A stretch of DNA of 64,000 bases, from NCBI RefSeq assembly GCF_001477625.1, contig NZ_CP013692.1, positions 4,216,001-4,280,000 on the forward strand, read 5' to 3'. A program made the translations under genes and the position numbers. Under the pieces are notes generated by a model. That model searched no databases. It was not told where the DNA came from and worked only from the letters and a program-made list of their open reading frames with translations. Positions 55,091 through 62,771 of this stretch are shown piece after piece. The stretch is from Paucibacter sp. KCTC 42545 (GTDB taxonomy: Bacteria > Pseudomonadota > Gammaproteobacteria > Burkholderiales > Burkholderiaceae_C). Every line of letters begins with the position of its first letter. Position 1 is the stretch's first letter.

Positions 55091-55121
55091 GGAAAAAAAG
55101 GCCGGGCTCATCAGCCCGGCA
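55091..55121 (-). terminator. Intrinsic terminator of the PEP-CTERM gene
   Basis: GCCGGGCT (55102-55109) pairs with AGCCCGGC (55114-55121). The minus strand then has seven T's (55094-55100). It separates the PEP-CTERM gene from the protease gene on the same strand, so they are not one operon. Confidence 0.93.
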
Positions 55122-55127
55122 GTTCGA

Positions 55128-55724
55128 TCAACGTGCGCGGCGGCGCGTCGCAAACAAGGCGGCGCCGGCCAGGCCCACCAGCGCCAAGCTGGCTGGCTCG
55201 GGCACGCCGTTACCAACGGTCAGGTTGTCCAGCGAGGCGTAGAGCGAGTTGCCCGGGCCGCTGATGGTGAAAGACGTGATGTCCACGTCCGAAGTAAAGC
55301 CGCGGTAGCCATCGGCCAGCGAAGCCGGCGTGAAGCTGAAGGTGCTGCCATCGCCGAGAGTCAGGGTGAGCAGCACAGACTGAAAATCATCATTAATGTC
55401 CGTGGCGAAGAAATTGGCACCGAAGGCGTTGACCCCGGCACCGAAGTTCACCGTCAGCGCGTCATTGATCTGGCTTGCGCCGAGAAAGCCGCCGGCCAGG
55501 TAGAGATCTTGGGACGCGAATGCCGAGAAGGCAAAGGGGCCTGTACCAAAGGACTGCGCGCCCGCCGGGCCGTTGCCCAAGCCGTCGAAGTTCTCGGTGT
55601 AGCTCCCCGGCTGCACATGCGCGAGGAAGTCGGCCTGCGAGGTGAAAACCGTGGGCGAAGCGAAGGACGAAGCGGCCATCGCGACCAACGCGATAGCGGG
55701 CACCAAGTGTCGAATGGCGTGCAT
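55128..55724 (-). CDS. PEP-CTERM sorted exported protein
   Basis: 198 residues from ATG 55724. The signal peptide is HLVPAIALVAMAASSFASP. The middle has FTSQADFLAHVQPGSYTENFDGL and a beta-rich domain. The C-terminal sorting signal VPEPASLALVGLAGAALF plus TRRRAR is complete: a Pro-Glu-Pro motif, a transmembrane helix and a basic tail cut by exosortase. It implies an exosortase (EpsH/XrtA-like) and exopolysaccharide locus elsewhere in the genome. Confidence 0.93.
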   Translation of the reverse strand: MHAIRHLVPAIALVAMAASSFASPTVFTSQADFLAHVQPGSYTENFDGLGNGPAGAQSFGTGPFAFSAFASQDLYLAGGFLGASQINDALTVNFGAGVNAFGANFFATDINDDFQSVLLTLTLGDGSTFSFTPASLADGYRGFTSDVDITSFTISGPGNSLYASLDNLTVGNGVPEPASLALVGLAGAALFATRRRAR

Positions 55725-55886
55725 ACAGGACCTTGTCTGAGCGGTTGAGGATGACAAACCTTGGCAGGTTTTGTGCGCCGATTCTGCATTTCAGGCCCCA
55801 ACTTTGGCCCCCCGATCCACGGGAAGGGCAAACCAGCACGGGATATCCCGATTACCTCATCGCCCGATTGCTGGCACCGCTGAAGG

Positions 55887-56351
55887 CTATCGGTCAGGCG
55901 CGACGTTTGGTACGTTTCGCCCCTCGGCCTCAGCACTCTTCAGCTCCAGCGTCGCCAAATAGTCGCCCGGGGCGATGGCTTTGCCACTGACGGCCTCGGG
56001 CTCCAAACGCAAGAGACGAATCTGGTAGCCCAGGGCCTGAGGCGTGGGCCCGGTGTTCGCCATCAGGCGCAGGTCCAGGGCCTGGCGGGGGCCGGAGGCT
56101 TGCTGCAGCCACACACGCACCGTGGCGTCGCCGGCCCAGACGCATTGTTCGCCTTTGGGGCAGCGGGAATCATTGAGGACGGCGTCGACGCCGACCCGCA
56201 ATATGCCATCCCCGATCTGGGCCGACCCGCCAACCGGCAGCTTGAAGGCGCTGCCAAGCTCGACCCGCAGCGGGGCCACGGGTTTGGCCATGCTGCAAGC
56301 CGTCCACAGCAAAGACGTCAGAACTGTCGCGGCGGCGATTTTCATCTTCAT
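55887..56351 (-). CDS. Putative lipoprotein with Cys-rich CPxGxxCVWAG motif
   Basis: 154 residues. The signal has a lipobox-like LLWTAC (Cys about 19). The conserved-looking motif NDSRCPKGEQCVWAGDATVRV occurs in a family of small exported proteins of unknown function; the two Cys probably form a disulfide. The remainder is beta-rich with GYQIRLLRLEPEA. It appears monocistronic, with 423 bp upstream free of genes. Confidence 0.75.
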   Translation of the reverse strand: MKMKIAAATVLTSLLWTACSMAKPVAPLRVELGSAFKLPVGGSAQIGDGILRVGVDAVLNDSRCPKGEQCVWAGDATVRVWLQQASGPRQALDLRLMANTGPTPQALGYQIRLLRLEPEAVSGKAIAPGDYLATLELKSAEAEGRNVPNVAPDR

Positions 56352-56774
56352 CCGGATCTCCCAGTTGGCTCTGCCATCCTACGCGGGAAGTGCCGCGTCA
56401 ATCGACCTCAGTGGCCGCAACAGGCCAGCGGCTGTGCTCGCCAGGCATTGGCTGTTCTGCTGGCAGCGATTGAAGAAGGCGACAAGCGCAGCCAGAGGTA
56501 GCGCCTCTTGCTTCAGGATTTCGGTGGCGTTGAAGCCTCAAGTTAGCTCACTGCGGTGCGGGCTTGCCCATCTGCCGAGGTCTGAACCAAATGGCTATCC
56601 GATTCAGGTCTGAGTTGCACTGGTGCCAGGCCTGCGCTGCGCCGTTTGACTTCAGGATTACGTCCTACAAACAGTCGGCCTCAAAGATGGCGGCTCCAGC
56701 ACTCGCGCAGCCGTACAAGCAATGCTGGGCTGGGCCGTGGGCTCACGCCCTCATCCACCTATTGAGGAGACCCT
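56352..56774. other. Intergenic region, no feature found
   Basis: 423 bp between divergent genes. I see no coding frame with support, no T-tailed hairpin and no clear repeat. It presumably holds the promoters of the lipoprotein gene and the glycine-zipper gene. Confidence 0.5.
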
Positions 56775-57167
56775 ATGAACCCGTCCACCGATGCTTCGAG
56801 CAAGCCGCTTCCGGATGGCGCCGCTGTCGATGAAGACATGGCCCAACAAGCCCTTCCGGGCCATGGCATTCCCTCGCAAGACCCCAACCCCGCTGCGCAA
56901 GCGCCTTTGAACGCGGAGGAGGCCGAACGTGAAGGCAAGTCCGTGCTGACCGGCGGCGGCGTCATCGTCGGCGCGGCCACCGGGGCCGCCATTGGCGTGG
57001 TGGTGGCCGGGCCCGTGGGCGTGGTGGTCGGTGGCACGCTGGGTGCAGTGGCCGGTGCACTCGGTGGCGCAGCCGCAGGCAGCTTGGTCAGCCCGGTGGA
57101 GCCGAACGCGGCCGAAGCGGCTCCGGCCACTGAAGGCAAAGCGAAAGCGGCAGCGGCGGGTCACTAA
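56775..57167 (+). CDS. Glycine-zipper membrane-associated protein
   Basis: 130 residues. After a polar N-terminal 55 residues comes a long Gly/Ala/Val hydrophobic stretch (GGGVIVGAATGAAIGVVVAG, GPVGVVVGGTLGAVAGALGG) with the GxxxG spacing of glycine-zipper helical hairpins, and then a short Ala/Lys tail. No cleavable signal is seen. Such proteins sit in membranes and are often stress-induced. GAGGAGA lies shortly before ATG 56775. Confidence 0.8.
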   Translation: MNPSTDASSKPLPDGAAVDEDMAQQALPGHGIPSQDPNPAAQAPLNAEEAEREGKSVLTGGGVIVGAATGAAIGVVVAGPVGVVVGGTLGAVAGALGGAAAGSLVSPVEPNAAEAAPATEGKAKAAAAGH

Positions 57168-57303
57168 GCCAAGCCGAGTCCGGCAGCGGCGCTAAGTTCT
57201 CGATGCCGGCTGGCAAGCCGCCGGCGCCAACTGCGGGGCTTGGTGCCGGCGCGCCGATCAAACAAGGCGTCGCCCCATCTAGCCGATCACACAAGCCTGG
57301 CCG

Positions 57304-57444
57304 CTACTTGTGCTTGGGCTTCGCGGCGGCGGGCTTGCTGGGCTTGGGCGCCACATAGTCACCAATCACGGTCTTGACCGGGCAGACGGACACGATGGGA
57401 CATCGGCGGCAAGTCACGGCGATGGCGATGGGGCAAAGAGTCAT
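57304..57444 (-). CDS. Small Cys-containing protein, 46 aa
   Basis: Starts ATG 57444 with AAGGAAG 6-7 nt upstream, which decides the start against the longer frame to 57531. The sequence MTLCPIAIAVTCRRCPIVSV then CPVKTVIGDY has four Cys, in C-x7-C-x2-C-x5-C spacing, which could bind metal. It ends in a Pro/Lys/Ala-rich tail. Function unknown. Confidence 0.6.
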   Translation of the reverse strand: MTLCPIAIAVTCRRCPIVSVCPVKTVIGDYVAPKPSKPAAAKPKHK

Positions 57445-57806
57445 TGCGACTTCCTTCTTGATGGTGTGACTGACTGAGTGAACGGCGGGCGCAGCGATGG
57501 CGTGAGGCCCCGACCTGCATGCCGGGCACAAACGCCGCGCACCGCCTCTAGTTCAATCTACAAATCCGCAGGCGCGCCGTCTGTGCGGCAGCGAACACAA
57601 GCGCGACTGCTCTCTGTTCGAGAACGCACCGACCAGCGCGCGGCCTCGCCCTAAGGTTCGTGCACGGCGTCAGGACGGCAGAACGACAGGGCGCCACAAG
57701 CCCTGCACTCAGGCTGCGCCCCACCCAATGGGCAAGTCTTCCAATCACGAGGCGCCATGACCGAACTCTTCGCTGCTCACAAGCTAACCATCAGCACTGC
57801 CTCTTG
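57445..57806. other. Intergenic region, no feature found
   Basis: 362 bp between the small Cys protein (minus) and the SGNH hydrolase (plus). The hydrolase frame is open back to 57660, but that part lacks a signal-like or conserved sequence. No terminator or palindrome stands out. Confidence 0.45.
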
Positions 57807-58532
57807 ATGGCGGCTACTTGGCAACGTTTGCTCTTGCTCTGGCTGCTCTGGCCGCTGTTTTGGCTACAGGCACGCCATGTGCGGCGCGTGACCCTGCGCA
57901 TGCCGGAGCCGCCGGGGCAACGCGCGGGTGTCGCTGGCAGCGGCTCGCTGGTGCGCTTGCTGGTGGCGGGTGACTCGGGCGCGGCAGGCGTGGGTGCGCC
58001 CACGCAAGACCTGGCACTTTGCGGCCATCTGGTGCGGTGCCTGAGCCGCCACCACCGGGTGGAATGGCGGGTGTTGGCAGCCAAGGGGCTGGATTCACCG
58101 GGCCTGCTGCAACTCCTGCACCAAGCCCCTCGCGCGCAGTTCGATGTGGTGGTGCTGTCGATGGGCGCCAACGACGCCACGGGCCTATGTGCGCCGCTGC
58201 AGTGGGCGCGTTGGCAAACCCGGCTGGCTGATCTCATCGACCAGCGCTTCGCGCCGGCACTGCTGGTCCACAGCGCCGTGCCACCCATGCACGCCTGCCA
58301 GGCGCTGCCGCAACCGCTGCGTTGCTTCATGGGCCTCTGGGCGAAGCAGATGAACCAACGTCTGGCCGAGCGCTTGGCTGATCAAGCTGGGCGGACCCTG
58401 CAATGGCATCCCGCTACGACGACCCAGGTCGGCATGGCCGCCGACGGTATTCATCCCAGTTCGGAAGGCTATGCCACTTGGGCCGAAGGCTTGAGCACTT
58501 GCATCTTGCTGGCCTTCAAGCCTGAGTCATAA
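57807..58532 (+). CDS. SGNH/GDSL-type hydrolase, membrane-anchored
   Basis: 241 residues from ATG 57807. The N-terminal signal anchor is LLLLWLLWPLFWLQA. Block I: RLLVAGDSGAAGVGA, with the nucleophile Ser following GD. Block III: VVVLSMGANDATGL, with Asn. Block V: DGIHPSSEGY, with the Asp-x-x-His dyad. These are the SGNH catalytic residues, so it is an esterase, lipase or acetyl-hydrolase acting outside the cytoplasm. The substrate is not predictable. Four Cys lie in the middle (CGHLVRC, CQALPQPLRC). Confidence 0.9.
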   Translation: MAATWQRLLLLWLLWPLFWLQARHVRRVTLRMPEPPGQRAGVAGSGSLVRLLVAGDSGAAGVGAPTQDLALCGHLVRCLSRHHRVEWRVLAAKGLDSPGLLQLLHQAPRAQFDVVVLSMGANDATGLCAPLQWARWQTRLADLIDQRFAPALLVHSAVPPMHACQALPQPLRCFMGLWAKQMNQRLAERLADQAGRTLQWHPATTTQVGMAADGIHPSSEGYATWAEGLSTCILLAFKPES

Positions 58533-58713
58533 CGGGGCAGGCACAGGCGCCGCCTTCTTGAATCGCCCACATGCGCTGCGGCCTATGTGGGCCATCGCAC
58601 GGTCTGGCCTCATGGCTCAGCCTAAGGTGATGTGGCACCTTGATCAGGCGAGAGCCGAGTCAGTGCACCTTGTCCATTAGCACGTCCACCTCTTCAACTT
58701 TGGAAGGCACACC

Positions 58714-58917
58714 ATGCAACATCCCAACGACGCCAGCGCACTGCACAAAAAGGCAGCCAGCGATCATGCAGCCGCCGCCAAGCACCACATCAAAGCAGCC
58801 GAGAGCCACGACCACAACAAGGCGAGCGATGCCAAAGCCAGCGCCAAGAGCGCGATGGACTGCTGCAACACGGCCCAGAAGACCAGCAAGGCCGCCTGCG
58901 ACAGCTCAGACATGTGA
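58714..58917 (+). CDS. Small Ala/His/Lys-rich protein, 67 aa
   Basis: GGAAGG lies 8 nt before ATG 58714. The composition is Ala, Lys, His and Ser (SALHKKAASDHAAAAKHHIKAAESHDHNK in parts), fully helical by pattern, with Cys-Cys near 50 and one Cys near the end. The His clusters could bind metal. Similar tiny proteins occur in betaproteobacteria next to stress genes. Function unknown. Confidence 0.65.
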   Translation: MQHPNDASALHKKAASDHAAAAKHHIKAAESHDHNKASDAKASAKSAMDCCNTAQKTSKAACDSSDM

Positions 58918-59198
58918 ACCGCCTATTGCTCGTCGTGAAGTTCGTCGTCAAAGAGTTTCATGACGATGCGATCAGCAGTTAGCTCTGGCCCCAGCAGCAA
59001 GCAAGGTCGGCAGCACCCCGGGGTGAAGCAAAGCAAGCCCCGGGGGCCAAAGGCCAACAAGAATTTCAGCGGCGGGGTGTGAGAAGTGTCAGCCACCACC
59101 ACCGGTTTGCGAACAAGCATTCTTCGAAGTAACTCAACAAGCCACTGCGCCGGTGAACTTCAGCGCCGCGCGCTGACAGGCAAGACTCAGAATGGTAT

Positions 59199-60878
59199 TC
59201 AAAGCGGTTCGCTAGGCTCGTAGATTTGGATATTGTTTCTTCCAGCCTTCTTCGCCTTATACATGGCGATATCGGCGGAATTAATGATGTCGTCCGGGCG
59301 AGCTTCATTACTGACAAACATCGCGATGCCAATGCTGACCGTACACCAATGGCTGACGGTCGTGGCCGCCTCGCCATTGTGTTGGACCTTTAAGTAATAA
59401 GGCTCCGCCACGGCAAGGCGGATTTTTTCCGCCACATTTCTGGCTTGCACGGTCGATTCAGCCTTGTCGGTGACAAGTTCATTGATCAATACCGCAAATT
59501 CATCCCCACCAAACCGCGCCACCGTGTCCACCGCGCGGACGCAGTTCTTGATCCGGGTCGCAACCTCAATCAGTAATAAATCCCCGACTTCATGACCATC
59601 GGAATCATTCAACTGTTTCAGATTATCCAAATCAAGAAACATCAATGCACCGTAATGATGACTGCGGTGGCTGGCCGCAATGGCCTGCGTCAAACGGTCA
59701 TTGAAAAGCCGTCGATTCGGTAGTTGCGTGAGTGGGTCGTGATGGGCCAAATGGTTGATGACTTCATCCGCATGTTTGCGTTCGGTCACGTCGATGCCCA
59801 GTTCCAGAACCAAGTTCTCGCCATCTTCGTCAATGAATGGATAGTCGTAGACTTGATAAACTCGGCCGTCGCGGTGATTCTTCGCTTCCCAGTGTTCTGG
59901 CTTTTGAGTTTTGAAAACCTTAAAGGTCGGGCAGTTTTCGCAAGGCCTGTCGCGCTGCCACATCAATTGGTAGCAAAACTCGCCATTCGGGTGACCAAAG
60001 CGCTCGCGAAAGTATCGATTGGCGAAGCGCACGGAATAGTCTGATGCCTGCAAATAGACAAAGACCGGGAGTTCTTCGAGGATGGCGTAAAGCTGCCGGC
60101 GCTCCCGGCGTATTTTCTCCTCAGCCTCTTTGCGCTCGTGAATATCAAGGCAATGGCCGACATAACCGACAAATACACCGCTGCTGTCGTAACGCGGCTT
60201 GCCTTCATCAATGATCCAGCGATAGGCACCATCATGGCGCCGCAGGCGATACTCCATGGTGAAGGCTTCACGCCGCTCAAACGCCGCCACATACGTATCT
60301 AAACAGGCTTGAAAATCGTCGGGGTGTACGCCCTCGGTCCAGCCATTCCCAACTTCCTGGGCCTCGGTTCGACCGGTAAAGGTCAGCCATGGCTGGTTGA
60401 AATAGAAACACGCCTTGTCCACGCCGGCCATCCAGATCAGGGCATGGCCGTTATCGGCCACCGCTCGATAGATTTCTTTTTGCTGCATGAGCGCATCTTC
60501 AGCCGCCTTCCGTTCAGTAATGTCGGTGACATAGACCAAACGACGCTTCTTACCGTCACGCCCCACCACACACGCGGAATTCGTCAATACCTGCCGAATG
60601 GCGCCATCCTTGCGAACGACTTGCCACTCCCCACCCAAGACACCACCTTCTGTTAAAAACTTCTGATGCAGGCTCAAAACCCTTTGTTGTTGCTCAGCAG
60701 GAAAAATCATCGTGACGTAATTCCCAAGCAACTCTTCTTCAGAGTAGCCGTAAATCGCGCAATAACTAGGATTAACAACTTCGAATCGGCCGTCGAAGTC
60801 AAAAACCGCGATGCCGATGGGCGCATCGAGCAAAATTTGATCGGGTTGAATAGCGTAGGCCGCACTCAAAGGGAGCAT
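59199..60878 (-). CDS. PAS-PAS-PAS-GGDEF diguanylate cyclase
   Basis: 559 residues, no transmembrane segment. There are three PAS/PAC modules: ILLDAPIGIAVFDFDGRFEV with DITERKAAEDAL; AVADNGHALIWMAGVDKACF with DIHERKEAEEKI; and AILEELPVFVYLQASDYSVRF with DVTERKHADEVI. The third contains CENCP. The GGDEF domain has HHDPLTQLPNRRLF, NDSDGHEVGD and an active site RFGGDEF with GGDEF at 457-461. RAVD (448-451) is the RxxD inhibitory site five residues before it. It makes c-di-GMP under PAS control, with product feedback. Confidence 0.95.
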   Translation of the reverse strand: MLPLSAAYAIQPDQILLDAPIGIAVFDFDGRFEVVNPSYCAIYGYSEEELLGNYVTMIFPAEQQQRVLSLHQKFLTEGGVLGGEWQVVRKDGAIRQVLTNSACVVGRDGKKRRLVYVTDITERKAAEDALMQQKEIYRAVADNGHALIWMAGVDKACFYFNQPWLTFTGRTEAQEVGNGWTEGVHPDDFQACLDTYVAAFERREAFTMEYRLRRHDGAYRWIIDEGKPRYDSSGVFVGYVGHCLDIHERKEAEEKIRRERRQLYAILEELPVFVYLQASDYSVRFANRYFRERFGHPNGEFCYQLMWQRDRPCENCPTFKVFKTQKPEHWEAKNHRDGRVYQVYDYPFIDEDGENLVLELGIDVTERKHADEVINHLAHHDPLTQLPNRRLFNDRLTQAIAASHRSHHYGALMFLDLDNLKQLNDSDGHEVGDLLLIEVATRIKNCVRAVDTVARFGGDEFAVLINELVTDKAESTVQARNVAEKIRLAVAEPYYLKVQHNGEAATTVSHWCTVSIGIAMFVSNEARPDDIINSADIAMYKAKKAGRNNIQIYEPSEPL

Positions 60879-61331
60879 TTAGCAATTCCTTTGCTTATCC
60901 ACCGCACATCGCGAACAAACGAGTGACGCATTGGGGCCAAAGTCTTGAAATGAAAGGGCCAATGACCCAGCCCACCCTATTTATCTGAGCTTTAACCTCA
61001 ATGACTTATACATGCTGCTGCGGCTTATCTGTCAGATGCTTCTTCGACAAGTCACGAATAACTGGAAAAGATTCCGTCCCGATTTTTGAAATTAATCGAG
61101 ATTTGTAAATCTAACAAGTTCGCCATTCCGGCAGCAATCTCCTGCAGCCTGCCGGTGCCCGAAGTTCAAGAGCAAACCCTGCACCGCGGCTAATGCGGCG
61201 AGCCAAGTCTTGCTTGAGCGCAAGCCTAGATTTACCCCTACAGCTAACCCCCTCCATCGGCGGAATTCTGTTGCAAGGGTACTGCAAACCTGACACCATC
61301 GGATTTGCAATAAGAACAAAAGAGGGATGCC
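60879..61331. other. Divergent intergenic region of two signalling genes
   Basis: 453 bp between the diguanylate cyclase and the histidine kinase genes, markedly more AT-rich near 60990-61100 than the coding DNA. No convincing coding frame and no perfect palindrome were seen. It must hold both promoters. Confidence 0.5.
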
Positions 61332-62771
61332 GTGGCACTCGATTTTGACCATTTGGGAGCGCTGGGCAGGGCGACGCTGCAAACCATGTTTGAGGCGGAT
61401 TCGCCCGTTGGCAAAGCGGTGCTGGATCGGGACTTGCGCTACGTCTTCATCAACCGGACCTTGGCCGCCTTCAACGGCTGCTCAGTCAAAGAACACCTGG
61501 GTCGCACCGTTGAGGAGATCCTTCCCGGCGCCTACCCCACATTGGCACCACTGCTTCGCAGTGTGCTGGATGAGGGTGCTCAACAAGCGCAGTTCCGCGT
61601 CAGTGTGGAAATGCCCAACGCCCCAGGTGAACTCAGTGAATGGGACGCCAGCTATCTGCCCATCCGGCTCGAAGATGGCAGCGTGGGTGGGGTCTACGTT
61701 CAAGCGGTCAACCTGACCGCCAAACTACGCGCCGAGCAGGCACTGGCGAATAGCGAAAAGCAGCTGCGCCGGGTGCTGGACAGCCTATTTGCCTTTGTGG
61801 GTGTATTGACGCCCGACGGTACTTTGATCGAGGCCAACCGTGCGCCGCTGGAGGCCGCTGGGCTAGACGCCCAGGATGTCCTCGGACGCCTTTTCTGGGA
61901 CACCTTTTGGTGGAACTTTTCGGCCGAGACTCAGGACTGGCTGCGCCAGGCATGCGCCCGCGCGGCGCAGGGCGACATCGTGCGGGAAGATGTGACGGTG
62001 CGCATGCTGGGAGACAGCCGCATGACGCTCGACTTCATGCTCGTACCCATGCGGGACGACAACGGCCAGATCACGCGCCTGATTGCCTCCGCCATTGACA
62101 TCTCTGATCGGCTGGCGGCGCAACGGCGAACCGAAGCCGCACTGCGGGAGCGCACGGTCTTGTTGCAAGAGGTGCATCACCGCGTCAAGAACAATCTGCA
62201 AATCATCGCCAGCCTCCTGAACTTGCAGGCACGCAACGCCGGGCCGGGCGCGCAGCAGGCATTGCAAGACAGCCAGAGCCGCGTCATGGCCATGGCCCTC
62301 ACCCACCAGCTGCTGTACGAGCGCAATGACTTCTCGATGCTGGAGTTGGGGCCGTATCTGCGGCGCTTGGTGGCCAGCTTGCGCGATGCGCACGGGGAGC
62401 TGCTGCGCCGGGTGACGCTGAAGGTTGAGGCGCCAGACTCGGGTTTGAATATCGACCTGAATCTGGCCGTGCCCGTGGCGCTGGTGGTGAACGAATTGCT
62501 CACCAATGCGCTCAAGCATGGCTTTGGCGCGGATTTGCACGGCGAGGTCGTGGTGCGTGCGGAAAGAGTGGGCCCACGCATCGCCGTCACGGTGGCGGAT
62601 ACCGGCACCGGGCTGCCCGCAGGCTTCGATGTTCACAGCACCAAAACGCTGGGTTTGTGCCTGGTTACGCTGTTGACCGAGCAATTGCGGGCCGAGATTC
62701 AATGGCCTGTGGTCGGACAAGCAGGCACCGCCTTCACTCTGCATTTGCCACCGGAGACAAAGTCACCATGA
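61332..62771 (+). CDS. PAS-PAS-HisKA_2 sensor histidine kinase, soluble
   Basis: 479 residues from GTG 61332 (AGAGGG upstream). Two PAS domains (residues about 15-140 and 140-270: VLDRDLRYVFINRTLAAFNG; LFAFVGVLTPDGTLIEANRA). The dimerisation motif LLQEVHHRVKNNLQIIASLL has the phospho-accepting His at 282 or 283, the HisKA_2/HWE-like type. The ATPase has NELLTNALKHGF and VADTGTGLP. No membrane helix is present, so it senses a cytoplasmic signal. Its stop overlaps the start of the response-regulator gene (ATGA). Confidence 0.94.
   Translation: MALDFDHLGALGRATLQTMFEADSPVGKAVLDRDLRYVFINRTLAAFNGCSVKEHLGRTVEEILPGAYPTLAPLLRSVLDEGAQQAQFRVSVEMPNAPGELSEWDASYLPIRLEDGSVGGVYVQAVNLTAKLRAEQALANSEKQLRRVLDSLFAFVGVLTPDGTLIEANRAPLEAAGLDAQDVLGRLFWDTFWWNFSAETQDWLRQACARAAQGDIVREDVTVRMLGDSRMTLDFMLVPMRDDNGQITRLIASAIDISDRLAAQRRTEAALRERTVLLQEVHHRVKNNLQIIASLLNLQARNAGPGAQQALQDSQSRVMAMALTHQLLYERNDFSMLELGPYLRRLVASLRDAHGELLRRVTLKVEAPDSGLNIDLNLAVPVALVVNELLTNALKHGFGADLHGEVVVRAERVGPRIAVTVADTGTGLPAGFDVHSTKTLGLCLVTLLTEQLRAEIQWPVVGQAGTAFTLHLPPETKSP

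Noticed and set aside
53934..55748. 604-codon plus-strand frame spanning the protease start, a terminator and the PEP-CTERM gene
   Set aside because: It crosses two minus-strand genes and the terminator between them, which a real gene would not do.
59017..59045. CCCCGGGG-flanked hairpin as a terminator after the 67-aa gene
   Set aside because: Each arm is self-complementary and there is no T run on either strand, so function cannot be claimed.
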